A DNA stretch of 64,000 nt from DASWOJ01 sp964242415 (lineage in GTDB: Bacteria; Pseudomonadota; Alphaproteobacteria; Acetobacterales; Acetobacteraceae). The stretch is from assembly GCA_964242415.1 (NCBI GenBank), contig CAXTAT010000014.1, positions 60,758 to 124,757 on the forward strand, given 5' to 3'. Shown one piece after another: positions 8,613-17,092 of the stretch. The stretch's first letter is position 1. Each line of letters starts with the position of its first letter. Under the pieces are notes generated by a model, which was not told the DNA's origin, did no database searches, and was given only the letters and a program-made list of their open reading frames with translations. The position numbers were made by a program, and so were the translations under genes.

Positions 8613-9317
8613 GTGGACACGCCTGTTGCGCCATTGCGGGATAAGCGGCCCTCCACGCGGGAGCCGATCCACGAGCAAATCCTGCCGCTCCTGCGAGGCG
8701 ACATCGTCGAAGGCCGCTGGCAGCCCGGCGACCGCCTGGCCGAACCCGAGCTGTGCCAGGAACTCGGCGTCTCCCGCACGCCCCTGCGCGACGCGCTCAA
8801 AATCCTGGAGACGGAAGGGCTGGTCCGCCTCGTGCCGCACGTCGGCGCCGTGGTGACGCTGATCGAGCAGCCTGACCTGCTGGAAAAGCTGGAGGTCCTG
8901 GCAGGACTGGAGCAGTTCGCCGCCGGCAAGGTCGCCACCCTGCAGGACGCCGCGACGCTCGCGAGGCTGCGCACGCTGGACAGGGCGATGGCCGACGCGG
9001 CGGCCGGGCGGAACATGCCGGGCTACTACGCGCTGAACGACCAGTTCCATCGCGCGGTCGTGCTCGGCGCCGCCAACGACACGCTGGCCCGGCTGCACGA
9101 GACGATGATGTGGCACGTCCACCGCGCCCGCCGCCGGGTCAACGAGAACGCGCCCTGGCCGGACAAGCCGCAGAGCCACGGCCCGCTGATGCACTGCATC
9201 CTGGCGGGCGACGCGGACGGCGCCGGCCTGGCGATGCGGCGCCACCTGGACGACGTGGCGCGCGCGGTGCTCGCCATGCTGCGGGAGCCTGACATCCGAC
9301 GTAACCGAGAAGGGTAA
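8613..9317 (+). CDS. GntR-family transcriptional regulator (FadR/FCD subfamily)
   Basis: This is a DNA-binding regulator of about 234 residues. The N-terminal winged helix-turn-helix contains EPELCQELGVSRTPLRDALKILETEGLV. The C-terminal FCD ligand-binding domain has the metal-site residues in NDQFHRAV and the closing histidine near MRRHLDD. I prefer GTG 8613 because GAGGATC lies just upstream; a TTG at 8559 would extend it by 18 residues into the promoter region. It is followed after 5 bp by nicX, so the two are one operon, and it is divergent from the hydroxylase/Rieske genes. It probably senses a pyridine pathway metabolite. The pathway regulator known from Pseudomonas putida, NicR, is of the MarR type, so this would be a different control scheme. 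Confidence 0.88.
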   Translation: MDTPVAPLRDKRPSTREPIHEQILPLLRGDIVEGRWQPGDRLAEPELCQELGVSRTPLRDALKILETEGLVRLVPHVGAVVTLIEQPDLLEKLEVLAGLEQFAAGKVATLQDAATLARLRTLDRAMADAAAGRNMPGYYALNDQFHRAVVLGAANDTLARLHETMMWHVHRARRRVNENAPWPDKPQSHGPLMHCILAGDADGAGLAMRRHLDDVARAVLAMLREPDIRRNREG

Positions 9318-9322
9318 AAGCC

Positions 9323-10372
9323 ATGCCGATCAGTGACGCCGACATGCTCGAAGCCTGGCAGAAGGTGCTGTCCCTGTCCGCCCTGAAGCGCGGCGAGGTC
9401 GTGACCATCCTGACCGCGCCGGACACCCATCCGCAGACGCTCAACACCGCCATCATGGCGGCGCGCGGCATGGGCGCCGTGGTCAACCGGCTCGACCTGC
9501 CGCCGGTCAACGGCGAGCGGTCGCACAGCCGGGACAAGCTGGCCTTCGTCGGCACCACGCCGCTGACCGGCAACCGCGCGGCGCTCGCGGCCCTGAAGGC
9601 CAGCGACCTGGTGCTGGACCTGATGACCCTGCTGTTCTCGCCGGAGCAGTTGGAGGTGCTGCAGGGCGGCACCCGCATCCTGCTCGCCGTCGAGCCGCCC
9701 GAGGTGCTGGCGCGCCTGGTGCCGACCGAGGCGGACCGCACCCGCGTGCTCGCCGCCGGGCGCCGGCTGTCGGCGGCGCGGGAGATGCACGTGACCTCGG
9801 CGGCCGGCACCGACCTGCGGTGCGCCTTGGGCGAGTACCCGCTGCTGGAGGAGTACGGCTTCGTCGATAAGCCCGGCCGCTGGGACCACTGGCCGAGCGG
9901 CTTCCTCGCCACCTGGCCGAACGAGGGCAGCGGCCAGGGCCGCGTCGTGCTGGACCGCGGCGACATCCTGCTGCCGATGAAGGGCTACCTGGCGTCGCCG
10001 ATCACGCTGGAGGTGCGCGACGGCTACGTCCGGTCGATCGCCGGCGGGTTGGATGCGGAGCTGCTGGAGGACTACATCGCCACCTTCGAGGACCCGGAGG
10101 CCCTCGCCATCTCGCACATCGGCTGGGGGCTGCAGGACCGGGCGCGCTGGTCCACGCTCGGCCTGTTCGACCGCGAGGCGACGATCGGCATGGACGCGCG
10201 GGCCTTCGCCGGCAACTTCCTGTTCTCGCTCGGGCCGAACAGCGAGGCCGGGGGCACGCGGCACACGGCATGCCACATCGACATCCCGATGCGCCGCTGC
10301 ACCGTCCGGTTGGACGGCGAGGCGGTGGTGGAGAACGGCGCCGTGGTGAAGCAGCCCGCCCTGGCGGCGTGA
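9323..10372 (+). CDS. nicX: 2,5-dihydroxypyridine 5,6-dioxygenase
   Basis: This mononuclear Fe(II) dioxygenase opens the ring of 2,5-dihydroxypyridine to N-formylmaleamate, the ring-cleavage step of nicotinate degradation. The 349-residue product matches the NicX family over its full length, including EPPEVLARLVPTE, PGRWDHWPSGF and SHIGWGLQ. The iron ligands recalled for Pseudomonas NicX fall at the same numbers here: His265, and His318 with Asp320 in CHIDIP. ATG 9323 follows gntR by 5 bp with an AAGGGTAAAAG ribosome binding site. The later enzymes NicD, NicF and maleate isomerase are not in the window. This is the firmest functional anchor of the island. Confidence 0.93.
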   Translation: MPISDADMLEAWQKVLSLSALKRGEVVTILTAPDTHPQTLNTAIMAARGMGAVVNRLDLPPVNGERSHSRDKLAFVGTTPLTGNRAALAALKASDLVLDLMTLLFSPEQLEVLQGGTRILLAVEPPEVLARLVPTEADRTRVLAAGRRLSAAREMHVTSAAGTDLRCALGEYPLLEEYGFVDKPGRWDHWPSGFLATWPNEGSGQGRVVLDRGDILLPMKGYLASPITLEVRDGYVRSIAGGLDAELLEDYIATFEDPEALAISHIGWGLQDRARWSTLGLFDREATIGMDARAFAGNFLFSLGPNSEAGGTRHTACHIDIPMRRCTVRLDGEAVVENGAVVKQPALAA

Positions 10373-10777
10373 TCGGGGGAGTGGGCCTCAAGGCTGTTCC
10401 GGGTGCGCGTGCGGGCAGGTAACGCCAACCGCCGAACGTTCCGACCCGCTCTCCCCGTTGGCAACCGTCATTGCGAGCCGGCTTCGGCGCGGCAATCCAG
10501 GGGCGGCAAGAACCACGCATGAAGCCGCTGGATCGCCACCCCGCAAGCGCGGCTCGCAACGACCCACGCCGGGCGGGAAACCCGGCCAGGGCAGGGGACG
10601 GTTGGCATGAGCACGACGGGCCTGAGCAGCCTGCCGCATGATGCCCACCCGTGGGTACGAACAGACCTGCCCTCGGCCCCGGCAGGAGACCTGCAAGACG
10701 CCGACCAACCAGCAAAAGCCTGACATGGCCACCGCCGGGCTATGGAGCCAACGCCGACGCCACGCTATCATCTCATC
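10373..10777. other. Intergenic region between nicX and the cytochrome subunit gene
   Basis: About 400 bp without a gene. It holds one family A repeat and then roughly 200 bp before the cytochrome start. No clear promoter motif was recognised. Confidence 0.6.
10466..10563. repeat. Dispersed palindromic repeat, family A copy 2
   Basis: Starts CGTCATTGCGAGCCGGCTTCG and ends GCGGCTCGCAACGAC, with inner arms GGCAATCCAGGGGC and GCTGGATCGCC. It is intergenic between two genes of the same orientation. Confidence 0.9.
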
Positions 10778-12025
10778 ATGAACCGTCGCATCGTTCTCTC
10801 TGCCGCCGTAGCCATCGCCGCCGGCCTTTCAATCGCCGCCGCAATCGTATGGCACCCGGCCATCGCCGCCATCGCACCGCCCGCCCGTGCGGCGTTCAGC
10901 CCCGATGCGGTCGCGCGTGGGGCCACGCTGGCCGCCATCGGTGACTGCTCGGTTTGCCACACCTCGGACGGCGGCCGTCCCTATGCCGGCGGCCGCGGCC
11001 TGCCCACGCCGTTCGGCACCATCTACGTCACCAACATCACGCCGGACCCGGACACCGGCATCGGCCGCTGGCCGGAGGCCGCCTTTCGCCGGGCGATGCG
11101 GGACGGGATCGACCGCGAGGGCCGGCACCTCTACCCCGCGCTGCCCTACCCGCACTTCACCCGGGCAACCGACGACGACATCGACGCCCTGTATGCGTTC
11201 CTGATGACCCGCCAGCCCGTCCAGGCCACCGTGCCGCCGAACCGGCTGCCATTCCCCCTCAACGTGCGGACCACCCTGGCGGGATGGAACCTGCTGTTCC
11301 TGCGCCCGGGCGCCTGGACCCCCGACCCGGCCCAGTCGCCGGAGTGGAACCGCGGCGCCTACCTCGTCGAGGCCGTCGGGCACTGCGGCGCCTGCCACAC
11401 GCCGCACAACGCCCTGGGCGCCGAACGAGACGCGCAGGCGCTGGGCGGCGGCGTCGCCGAGGGATGGTCGGGCCACCCGTTGCAGGCCGGCTCGCCCGCC
11501 GCCCAGCCCTGGACCGTGGACGAGCTGGCGGAGTACCTGGCAACCGGGCTGTCGGCGCAGCACGGCGCCGCGGCCGGCCCGATGCTGGCCGTCACGCGGG
11601 AGCTGTCCCACGTCCCCGCCGCCGACGTGCGCGCCATCGCCGCCTATGTCGCCTCCGGGATGCCGCGATCGGCGCCGCAGCCAACGCCCCTCGAAGCCAC
11701 GGCCGAGGACCCCGTGTTCACCGGCGCCTGCGCCGCCTGCCACGCCGCAGCCGCGCCGATGACGCGGGCCGGCGCCCCATCGCTGGCGCTCAGCACGACG
11801 GTCAACGCGCCAAGCCCGCGCAACGCGATCCGCGTCATCCTGCACGGCATCGCGCCGCGGGAGGACGCGCCCTCGCTGATCATGCCGGGCTTCGGCGCGG
11901 CCCTGTCGGACGGGCAAGTCGCTGACCTCGTGCGCTATGTGCGCGCCCACTACAGCAGCCGCCCGCCGTGGACCGGCATCGAGGCCGATGTCCATGCCGC
12001 AAGGGCCGAGGAGACCGACCCATGA
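10778..12025 (+). CDS. Triheme cytochrome c subunit of a membrane/periplasmic dehydrogenase
   Basis: This 415-residue exported cytochrome has three c-type haem sites, CSVCH, CGACH and CAACH, spread over three cytochrome domains. An N-terminal hydrophobic segment (MNRRIVLSAAVAIAAGLSI) serves as signal or anchor. I chose ATG 10778; an earlier in-frame ATG at 10742 gives a poor signal. Its stop overlaps the ATG of the 2Fe-2S subunit (ATGA), so three subunits form one operon. It should take electrons from the molybdenum subunit and pass them to ubiquinone or a terminal oxidase. The same architecture is known in acetic acid bacterial aldehyde dehydrogenase and, fused, in nicotinate dehydrogenase NicB. 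Confidence 0.88.
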   Translation: MNRRIVLSAAVAIAAGLSIAAAIVWHPAIAAIAPPARAAFSPDAVARGATLAAIGDCSVCHTSDGGRPYAGGRGLPTPFGTIYVTNITPDPDTGIGRWPEAAFRRAMRDGIDREGRHLYPALPYPHFTRATDDDIDALYAFLMTRQPVQATVPPNRLPFPLNVRTTLAGWNLLFLRPGAWTPDPAQSPEWNRGAYLVEAVGHCGACHTPHNALGAERDAQALGGGVAEGWSGHPLQAGSPAAQPWTVDELAEYLATGLSAQHGAAAGPMLAVTRELSHVPAADVRAIAAYVASGMPRSAPQPTPLEATAEDPVFTGACAACHAAAAPMTRAGAPSLALSTTVNAPSPRNAIRVILHGIAPREDAPSLIMPGFGAALSDGQVADLVRYVRAHYSSRPPWTGIEADVHAARAEETDP

Positions 12026-12492
12026 TCACGCTCACGGTCAACGGCGCCGCCCATGCGGTGGACGCCGACCCGGCAACCCCGCTGCTCTATGTGCTGCGCG
12101 ACGACCTCGGGCTGAACGGGGCCAAGTTCGGCTGCGGCCTGGGCCAATGCGGAAGCTGCACGGTCCTGCTGGACGGCAAGGCCGTGTTCTCCTGCCTGCT
12201 GCCGATCGCGGCGCTGCCGGGCCGGCAGATCCGCACGGTCGAGGGCTTGGGCACCGTGGACGCGCCCGGCCTCCTCCAGCGCGCCTTCATCGAGGAGCAG
12301 GCGGCGCAGTGCGGCTACTGCATCGCCGGGATGATCATGCGGGCGCAGGCGCTGCTGGACGCCAACCCGGCACCGAGCGAGGCGGAAATCCGGGCGCACA
12401 TGGCGCCGAACCTGTGCCGCTGCGGCACCCATGTCCGCATCCTGCGCGCCGTGCGCCGGGCCGCGGCGGCGATGGGACACGCTGACCGATGA
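12022..12492 (+). CDS. 2Fe-2S subunit of a xanthine dehydrogenase-family enzyme
   Basis: This is the small iron-sulfur subunit (156 residues) of a xanthine oxidase-family hydroxylase or dehydrogenase. The plant-type cluster motif is GCGLGQCGSC at about residues 42-51, with a further Cys in FSCLLP. The second cluster motif is QCGYC followed by CRCGTH. It carries electrons from the molybdenum centre to the haem subunit. It overlaps the genes on both sides by 4 bp (ATGA). It has no signal peptide, so export with the Tat-dependent large subunit is expected. Confidence 0.9.
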   Translation: MITLTVNGAAHAVDADPATPLLYVLRDDLGLNGAKFGCGLGQCGSCTVLLDGKAVFSCLLPIAALPGRQIRTVEGLGTVDAPGLLQRAFIEEQAAQCGYCIAGMIMRAQALLDANPAPSEAEIRAHMAPNLCRCGTHVRILRAVRRAAAAMGHADR

Positions 12493-14771
12493 GCGCCGAG
12501 CCGATGAACGCCGGGCCGATGACCACCAAGCCGGGCCTGCCCCGCCGCGACCTGCTCGGCGCCGGCGCCGCCCTGGTCGTGTCCTTCAGCCTTGGCCGCG
12601 TCGCCCGCGCCGACGAGCCGGCCGCCTCCCCACCGGCCAGCAGCCCCGCGCCGCTGCTGGGCAGCCTGAAGGAGACGCCCGAACTCGACGCATGGATCAG
12701 GGTCGCGGCGGATGGAAAAATCCAGGTGTTCACCGGCAAGGCCGAGCTGGGCCAGGGCCTGAAGACAGCGCTGCTCCAGGTCGCCGCCGAGCAGCTCGAC
12801 GTGGCGCCGTCCAGTCTGGAGTTGATCACCGCCGACACCGGGCGCACCCCCAACGAGGGCTTCACCGCCGGCAGCCACTCCATGCAGGACAGCGGGACGG
12901 CAATCCTGCACGCCGCCGCCCAGGTGCGCGGCCTGCTGATCGAGGCAGCCGCCGCCGGGTTCGGCCTATCCCCGACCGAGCTGCAAACCCGCGACCGCGC
13001 CGTCCACGCGCCGGACGGGCGTTCGATCACCTATGGCGAGCTTGCGGCCGGCCTATCGCTGCACGTCCCGGCCCAGCCCGGCGGACACCTGAAGGACCCG
13101 GCCACTTACCAGGTGATCGGCACCGCCCTGCCGCGGGTGGACATCCCGCCCAAGGTCACCGGCGGCCCCGCCTACATCCAGGACCTGCGGCTGCCGGGCA
13201 TGTTGCATGCCCGCGCCGTGCGCCAGCCCAGCCCGGGCGCGACGCTCCGTTCGGTCGATGCGGCGCCCATCGAGCGCATGCCCGGCGTCGTCGCCGTCGT
13301 GCGCCAGGGCAGCTACCTCGCCGTGGTGGCCGAGCGCGAATGGCAGGCCGTCCAGGCGTGGCGCGCGCTGTCCGCCGCGGCGGAGTGGGAGGAGACGGCA
13401 ACCCTGCCCGACGCGGACGGCATCGCCACGGTGATCCGCAACCTGCCGGGCCGGGATATCGAAGTGCTGCGCTGGACCGGCACCGCCGGCGCGCCCGCCC
13501 ACCGGCTGCAGGCCCGCTACACCAAGCCGTACGGCATGCATGGCTCGATCGGCCCGTCCTGCGCGCTCGCCCAGGCCGACGACGCGGGTGTGACGGTCTG
13601 GACCCACACCCAGGGCGTCTATCCGCAGCGCGCCGCCCTGGCCGAGCTGCTGCGCCTGCCGCCCGAGCAGGTGCGCTGCATCCATGTCGAGGGGTCCGGC
13701 TGCTATGGCCACAACGGCGCCGACGACGTTGCGGCGGACGCGGCGCTGATCGCGCGCGCGCTGCCGGGCCGCCCGGTCCGCGTGCAGTGGATGCGCGAGC
13801 AGGAGAACACCGCCGAGCCGTTCAGCCCCGCCATGGTCGCCGAGGTGTCCGCGGCGCTGGACGCCGAGGGCCGCATCGTCGACTGGGATTACGGCGTCTG
13901 GAGCAACACCCACAACCAGCGGCCCAACAAGGGCGGCCTGTTCATCCAGAACGCTGCCCTGCCGGACCCCCTGCCGGTGCCGCCGCCCGCGCCCATCCCG
14001 ATGCCGGAGGGCGGCGGCGAGCGGAACAGCAACCCGCTTTACAGCTTCCCCAACGCCCACGTCGTCTCGCATTTCCTGCCGGAGATGCCGCTTCGGGTGT
14101 CGGCGATGCGGTCGCTCGGCGCATACCTCAACATCTTCGCCATCGAAAGCTTCATGGACGAGCTGGCCGCGGCGGCGGGCGCCGACCCGGTGGCGTTCCG
14201 CCTGCAGCACATGCAGGACGAGCGTGCCCGCGCCGTGATCCAAACGGCGGCCGACCGGTTCGGCTGGCTCGCCGCGGCCCAGCGGCCCGGTGGTTCCGGG
14301 GATGGCGCCGGCCGTGGCTTCGCCTTCGCGCGCTACAAGAACCTCGGCGCCTACTGCGCGATAGCACTCGACTTGAAAGTCGAGCATGAGACGGGGCGCA
14401 TCCGCATCGGCCGCATCGTGGCCGCCGTCGATAGCGGCCAGCCCATCAACCCCGACGGCATCCGCAACCAGATCGAGGGCGCCATCGTCCAGTCCGCAAG
14501 CTGGACCCTGTACGAGCAGGTCCGGTTCGACCGGCGCCACATCACCAGCCGGGACTGGGGCGGCTACCCGATCCTGCGCTTCCCGGCCGTGCCGGACAGC
14601 ATCGAGGTCCACATCGCCGACCGGCCCGGCTTGCCCTTCCTGGGCACTGGCGAGGCGGGGCAGGGGCCGACGGCCGCCGCGATTGCAAACGCCCTGCGCG
14701 ATGCCGCCGGCGTGCGCCTGCGGGACCTGCCGCTGTCGGCGGCCAAGGTCAAAGACGCGGTCGGGGTGTAG
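12489..14771 (+). CDS. Molybdopterin-binding large subunit (IorB/NicB/AldH-like dehydrogenase)
   Basis: This is the catalytic molybdenum subunit, 760 residues. A Tat-type N-terminus is visible (LPRRDLLGAGAALVVSFSLG), so the enzyme is probably exported folded. The family signature GKAELGQGLKTAL is at about residue 85, and the base-providing glutamate lies in GTGEAGQGPTA near residue 722. Two functions fit. Next to nicX it could be the nicotinate-hydroxylating NicB with its cytochrome domain as a separate gene. In Acetobacteraceae the same three-gene set is also the membrane aldehyde dehydrogenase. Sequence alone, as read here, does not decide between these. Confidence 0.85.
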   Translation: MSAEPMNAGPMTTKPGLPRRDLLGAGAALVVSFSLGRVARADEPAASPPASSPAPLLGSLKETPELDAWIRVAADGKIQVFTGKAELGQGLKTALLQVAAEQLDVAPSSLELITADTGRTPNEGFTAGSHSMQDSGTAILHAAAQVRGLLIEAAAAGFGLSPTELQTRDRAVHAPDGRSITYGELAAGLSLHVPAQPGGHLKDPATYQVIGTALPRVDIPPKVTGGPAYIQDLRLPGMLHARAVRQPSPGATLRSVDAAPIERMPGVVAVVRQGSYLAVVAEREWQAVQAWRALSAAAEWEETATLPDADGIATVIRNLPGRDIEVLRWTGTAGAPAHRLQARYTKPYGMHGSIGPSCALAQADDAGVTVWTHTQGVYPQRAALAELLRLPPEQVRCIHVEGSGCYGHNGADDVAADAALIARALPGRPVRVQWMREQENTAEPFSPAMVAEVSAALDAEGRIVDWDYGVWSNTHNQRPNKGGLFIQNAALPDPLPVPPPAPIPMPEGGGERNSNPLYSFPNAHVVSHFLPEMPLRVSAMRSLGAYLNIFAIESFMDELAAAAGADPVAFRLQHMQDERARAVIQTAADRFGWLAAAQRPGGSGDGAGRGFAFARYKNLGAYCAIALDLKVEHETGRIRIGRIVAAVDSGQPINPDGIRNQIEGAIVQSASWTLYEQVRFDRRHITSRDWGGYPILRFPAVPDSIEVHIADRPGLPFLGTGEAGQGPTAAAIANALRDAAGVRLRDLPLSAAKVKDAVGV

Positions 14772-14813
14772 CGGTACCAGCCGCCGGGAGTTCTAACTGC
14801 TGACAAGGGTACC

Positions 14814-14911
14814 CGTCATTGCGAGCCGCCCTTGCGGCGCGGCAATCCAGGGGCTGCACGCACAATTCTCGCCGCCCTGGATTGCCGCGCCGAAGCCGGC
14901 TCGCAATGACG
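14814..14911. repeat. Dispersed palindromic repeat, family A copy 3
   Basis: A full copy: CGTCATTGCGAGCCGCCC at one end and CGGCTCGCAATGACG at the other, with inner arms GGCAATCCAGGGGC and GCCCTGGATTGCC. It lies between convergent genes. Confidence 0.92.
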
Positions 14912-14971
14912 GGCACCTGTTGGAGCCAACAGGTCAGAACGTTCAGCGGCTGGTACAAGACCCAACCCGCC

Positions 14972-15502
14972 TCAGCGGCTCGGAGCATAGACGCCGATGA
15001 ACCCGTCCCGGTTGGGCATCTGCACCTTCGGCAGGGTGGCTGCATCCAGCACGGTGCCCTCGGGCACAATGCCGTTCAGGTGCAAAAGGTAGGCGGTCAC
15101 GCCGTAAACCTGGTCTGCCGTCAGGGACTCCGGCGCCGAGAACGGCATCGCACGCCGGATGTAGTCGAACAGCGTCGTCGCGTACGGCCAGTAGCTGCCC
15201 ACCGTCTGCACCGCGCCGGGCGTCGCGAGCGTGCCGCGCCCGCCGACTAGCCGCAGCGCCGGAATAACCGGATGCTCGCCCCGCTCGCCATGGCAGGCCG
15301 CGCAGGTGCTGGCGAACAGCGCCGCTCCCTGCTCCACGCTCCCCTGGCCTGGCGGCAGCCCGGCGCCGTCCGCGCGCACGTCGATGTCCTCCGCGCCAAG
15401 CTCCTGCGGCGTCGCCGCACGGCCAAAGCCAAGCTGCTGAGCCTCCGCCGCGGCAGCGCCCGCAAGCAGGCCGAAGGCCAGCAGGACGACCCTACACCGC
15501 AA
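14972..15502 (-). CDS. soxD: Cytochrome c subunit of sulfur dehydrogenase (SoxD-like)
   Basis: This periplasmic cytochrome c is the predicted electron-accepting partner of the SoxC-like protein. The 176-residue product has a signal peptide (RVVLLAFGLLAGAAAAEAQ) followed by the SoxD-like opening LGFGRAATPQELGAEDIDVR. One haem site CAACH is at about residue 80, followed by TVGSYWPYATTLFDYIRRAMPF. The start is a TTG at 15502, 11 bp inside soxC, and it has a strong GGGGAGG ribosome binding site upstream; no ATG or GTG is suitably placed. No soxXYZAB genes are in the window. Confidence 0.78.
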   Translation of the reverse strand: MRCRVVLLAFGLLAGAAAAEAQQLGFGRAATPQELGAEDIDVRADGAGLPPGQGSVEQGAALFASTCAACHGERGEHPVIPALRLVGGRGTLATPGAVQTVGSYWPYATTLFDYIRRAMPFSAPESLTADQVYGVTAYLLHLNGIVPEGTVLDAATLPKVQMPNRDGFIGVYAPSR

Positions 15503-16751
15503 GCGTCGCCTCCCCGCCCGGCGCGATGCGCCAGGTGTTGATCGCATTATAATGATAAAAGAAGTTCGGCCCGCGCTCGGCCAACAGGCCTGCCCGCGTG
15601 GGTTGCACGGCGCCGGTCTCGTCCGTTGCACGGCTCTGCAGCGCGGCCGGGCCGCCGTCCCAGGTCCAGGGCAGCCGGAACCGCGTCAGGCACTTCGGCA
15701 GCACCGGGTCCTGGAGCGCCGCATCCCGCCAGGTGGCCCCCTCATCCGTCGAGACCTCGACCCGCGCGATGCGGCCACGGCCGGACCACGCCAGCCCGCT
15801 GACCTCATAGAATCCCGGCTGGCTCAGCCCGCGTCCCGGCGAGGGCCGGGTGACCACGGACTTCACCTCCATGACGAAGTTGAACTGCTTGGCGGTCCCG
15901 TCGGGCAGCAGGCTGGTGTACTTCGACGTCTCCTCGCGCGTCTCGAACGGCTGGTCGCCGACCTTCAGGCGGTGCAGCCACTTCACGTTCATGTTGCCCT
16001 CATAGCCCGGCAGCAGCAGGCGCAGCGGATAGCCGTTCTCCGGCCGCAGCCGCTCGCCATTTTGCGCATAGGCCAGGATGGCGTCATCCAACGCCTTCTC
16101 GATCGGCACCGAGCGGCTCAACGCGGCGGCGTCGGCGCCCTCGGCCAGCACCCACGCGGCGCCGGGCTTCACCCCGGCCTCGGCCAGCACGGCCGCAAGC
16201 CGCACGCCGGTCCACTCCGCGCAGCTTACCTGCCCGTGGGTGTCCTGCACCGTCCAGTGCGGGTCGATCTTCGCGGTGTTGTAGAACGGGGTGTTGCCCG
16301 AGCATTCCAGGAAGTGCAGCCGGGACACCGAGGGGAAGCGGGCCAGGTCGTCCATGCCGAAGCTGAGCGGGCGCTCGACCAGCCCGTGCACCAGCAGCCT
16401 GTGCTGGGCCGGATCGATCGCCGGGGTGCCGGCGTGGCTGCGGACGTGGTGCAGGCCGTTCGGCGTGATGATGCCAACCAGGTCCTGCAGCGGCGCGTGC
16501 GCGGACGCGGTGGTCATGAACGGCGACCGGTCCCGCACGTGGCGCACCACCGAGCGCTCGAACGGCGAGGGGCTGCCATAGGGCGTGTCGTCCGCTGGGG
16601 TGCCCTGCTCGGTCATCCAGGGCGGCGGCGCCAGGGCTGGTTCCGCCGCAGCAGTGCGAGCACCCGACGCCGCCGACGCGCCGGCCAGGGTCCAGCCCAC
16701 CTGTTGCAGCATACGCCGACGCCGCATTCCTGCGGTCCCATGGTCCGGCAT
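15492..16751 (-). CDS. soxC: Sulfane/sulfite dehydrogenase molybdenum subunit (SoxC-like)
   Basis: This is an exported molybdenum-cofactor oxidoreductase of the sulfite oxidase family, about 419 residues. The N-terminus has an Arg-rich Tat-like segment (MRRRRMLQQVGW). Family blocks include RDRSPFMTTASAHAPLQDL, GIITPNGLHHVRSH and HFLECSGNT, whose Cys is the expected molybdenum ligand. The C-terminal dimerisation domain contains GLAWSGRGRIARVEVSTD. ATG 16751 has GGGGAG at a good distance, and ATG 16757 lies too close to it. With SoxD it would oxidise sulfane sulfur or sulfite. Without the other Sox proteins, a stand-alone sulfite dehydrogenase role is equally possible. Confidence 0.82.
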   Translation of the reverse strand: MPDHGTAGMRRRRMLQQVGWTLAGASAASGARTAAAEPALAPPPWMTEQGTPADDTPYGSPSPFERSVVRHVRDRSPFMTTASAHAPLQDLVGIITPNGLHHVRSHAGTPAIDPAQHRLLVHGLVERPLSFGMDDLARFPSVSRLHFLECSGNTPFYNTAKIDPHWTVQDTHGQVSCAEWTGVRLAAVLAEAGVKPGAAWVLAEGADAAALSRSVPIEKALDDAILAYAQNGERLRPENGYPLRLLLPGYEGNMNVKWLHRLKVGDQPFETREETSKYTSLLPDGTAKQFNFVMEVKSVVTRPSPGRGLSQPGFYEVSGLAWSGRGRIARVEVSTDEGATWRDAALQDPVLPKCLTRFRLPWTWDGGPAALQSRATDETGAVQPTRAGLLAERGPNFFYHYNAINTWRIAPGGEATLAV

Positions 16752-17092
16752 TACCATTCTCCCCGAGTCATCCGCTGGACAGCGCCTTGCCGCCACTGCC
16801 CCGCGCCTCCGCACTACAGTCACCAGAGATGTATGCATGAAAGCCAGCGATGGAAAGGCAGGGCCGCAGCCGGCGGCGGCGGGGCGGGCGTCTCCCTAGT
16901 CCCGCAATGGGCAAGCCCTTCGCACGGCGGCGGCGGGCATCGCCAACGACCGGTTCGCCAGCGCCGTCACCAGGCATCCTGCGCGCCGCCCCGGACGGCA
17001 GGTCAAATTACGCTTGCATCCGGGTCCGGGTTAGGTGTGGAATGATGCTAAGTCCGCCCGAAACGAGGCGGCATCAACCGGGAGCGAACACG
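16752..17092. other. Divergent intergenic region soxC / PQQ dehydrogenase
   Basis: About 340 bp between two divergently transcribed genes. It must carry both promoters. No repeat and no clear operator was recognised. Confidence 0.5.

Noticed and set aside
9301..9326. GTAACC at 9301 before nicX as a SigF promoter
   Set aside because: The -10 position would fall on the nicX start codon and does not read CGAA.
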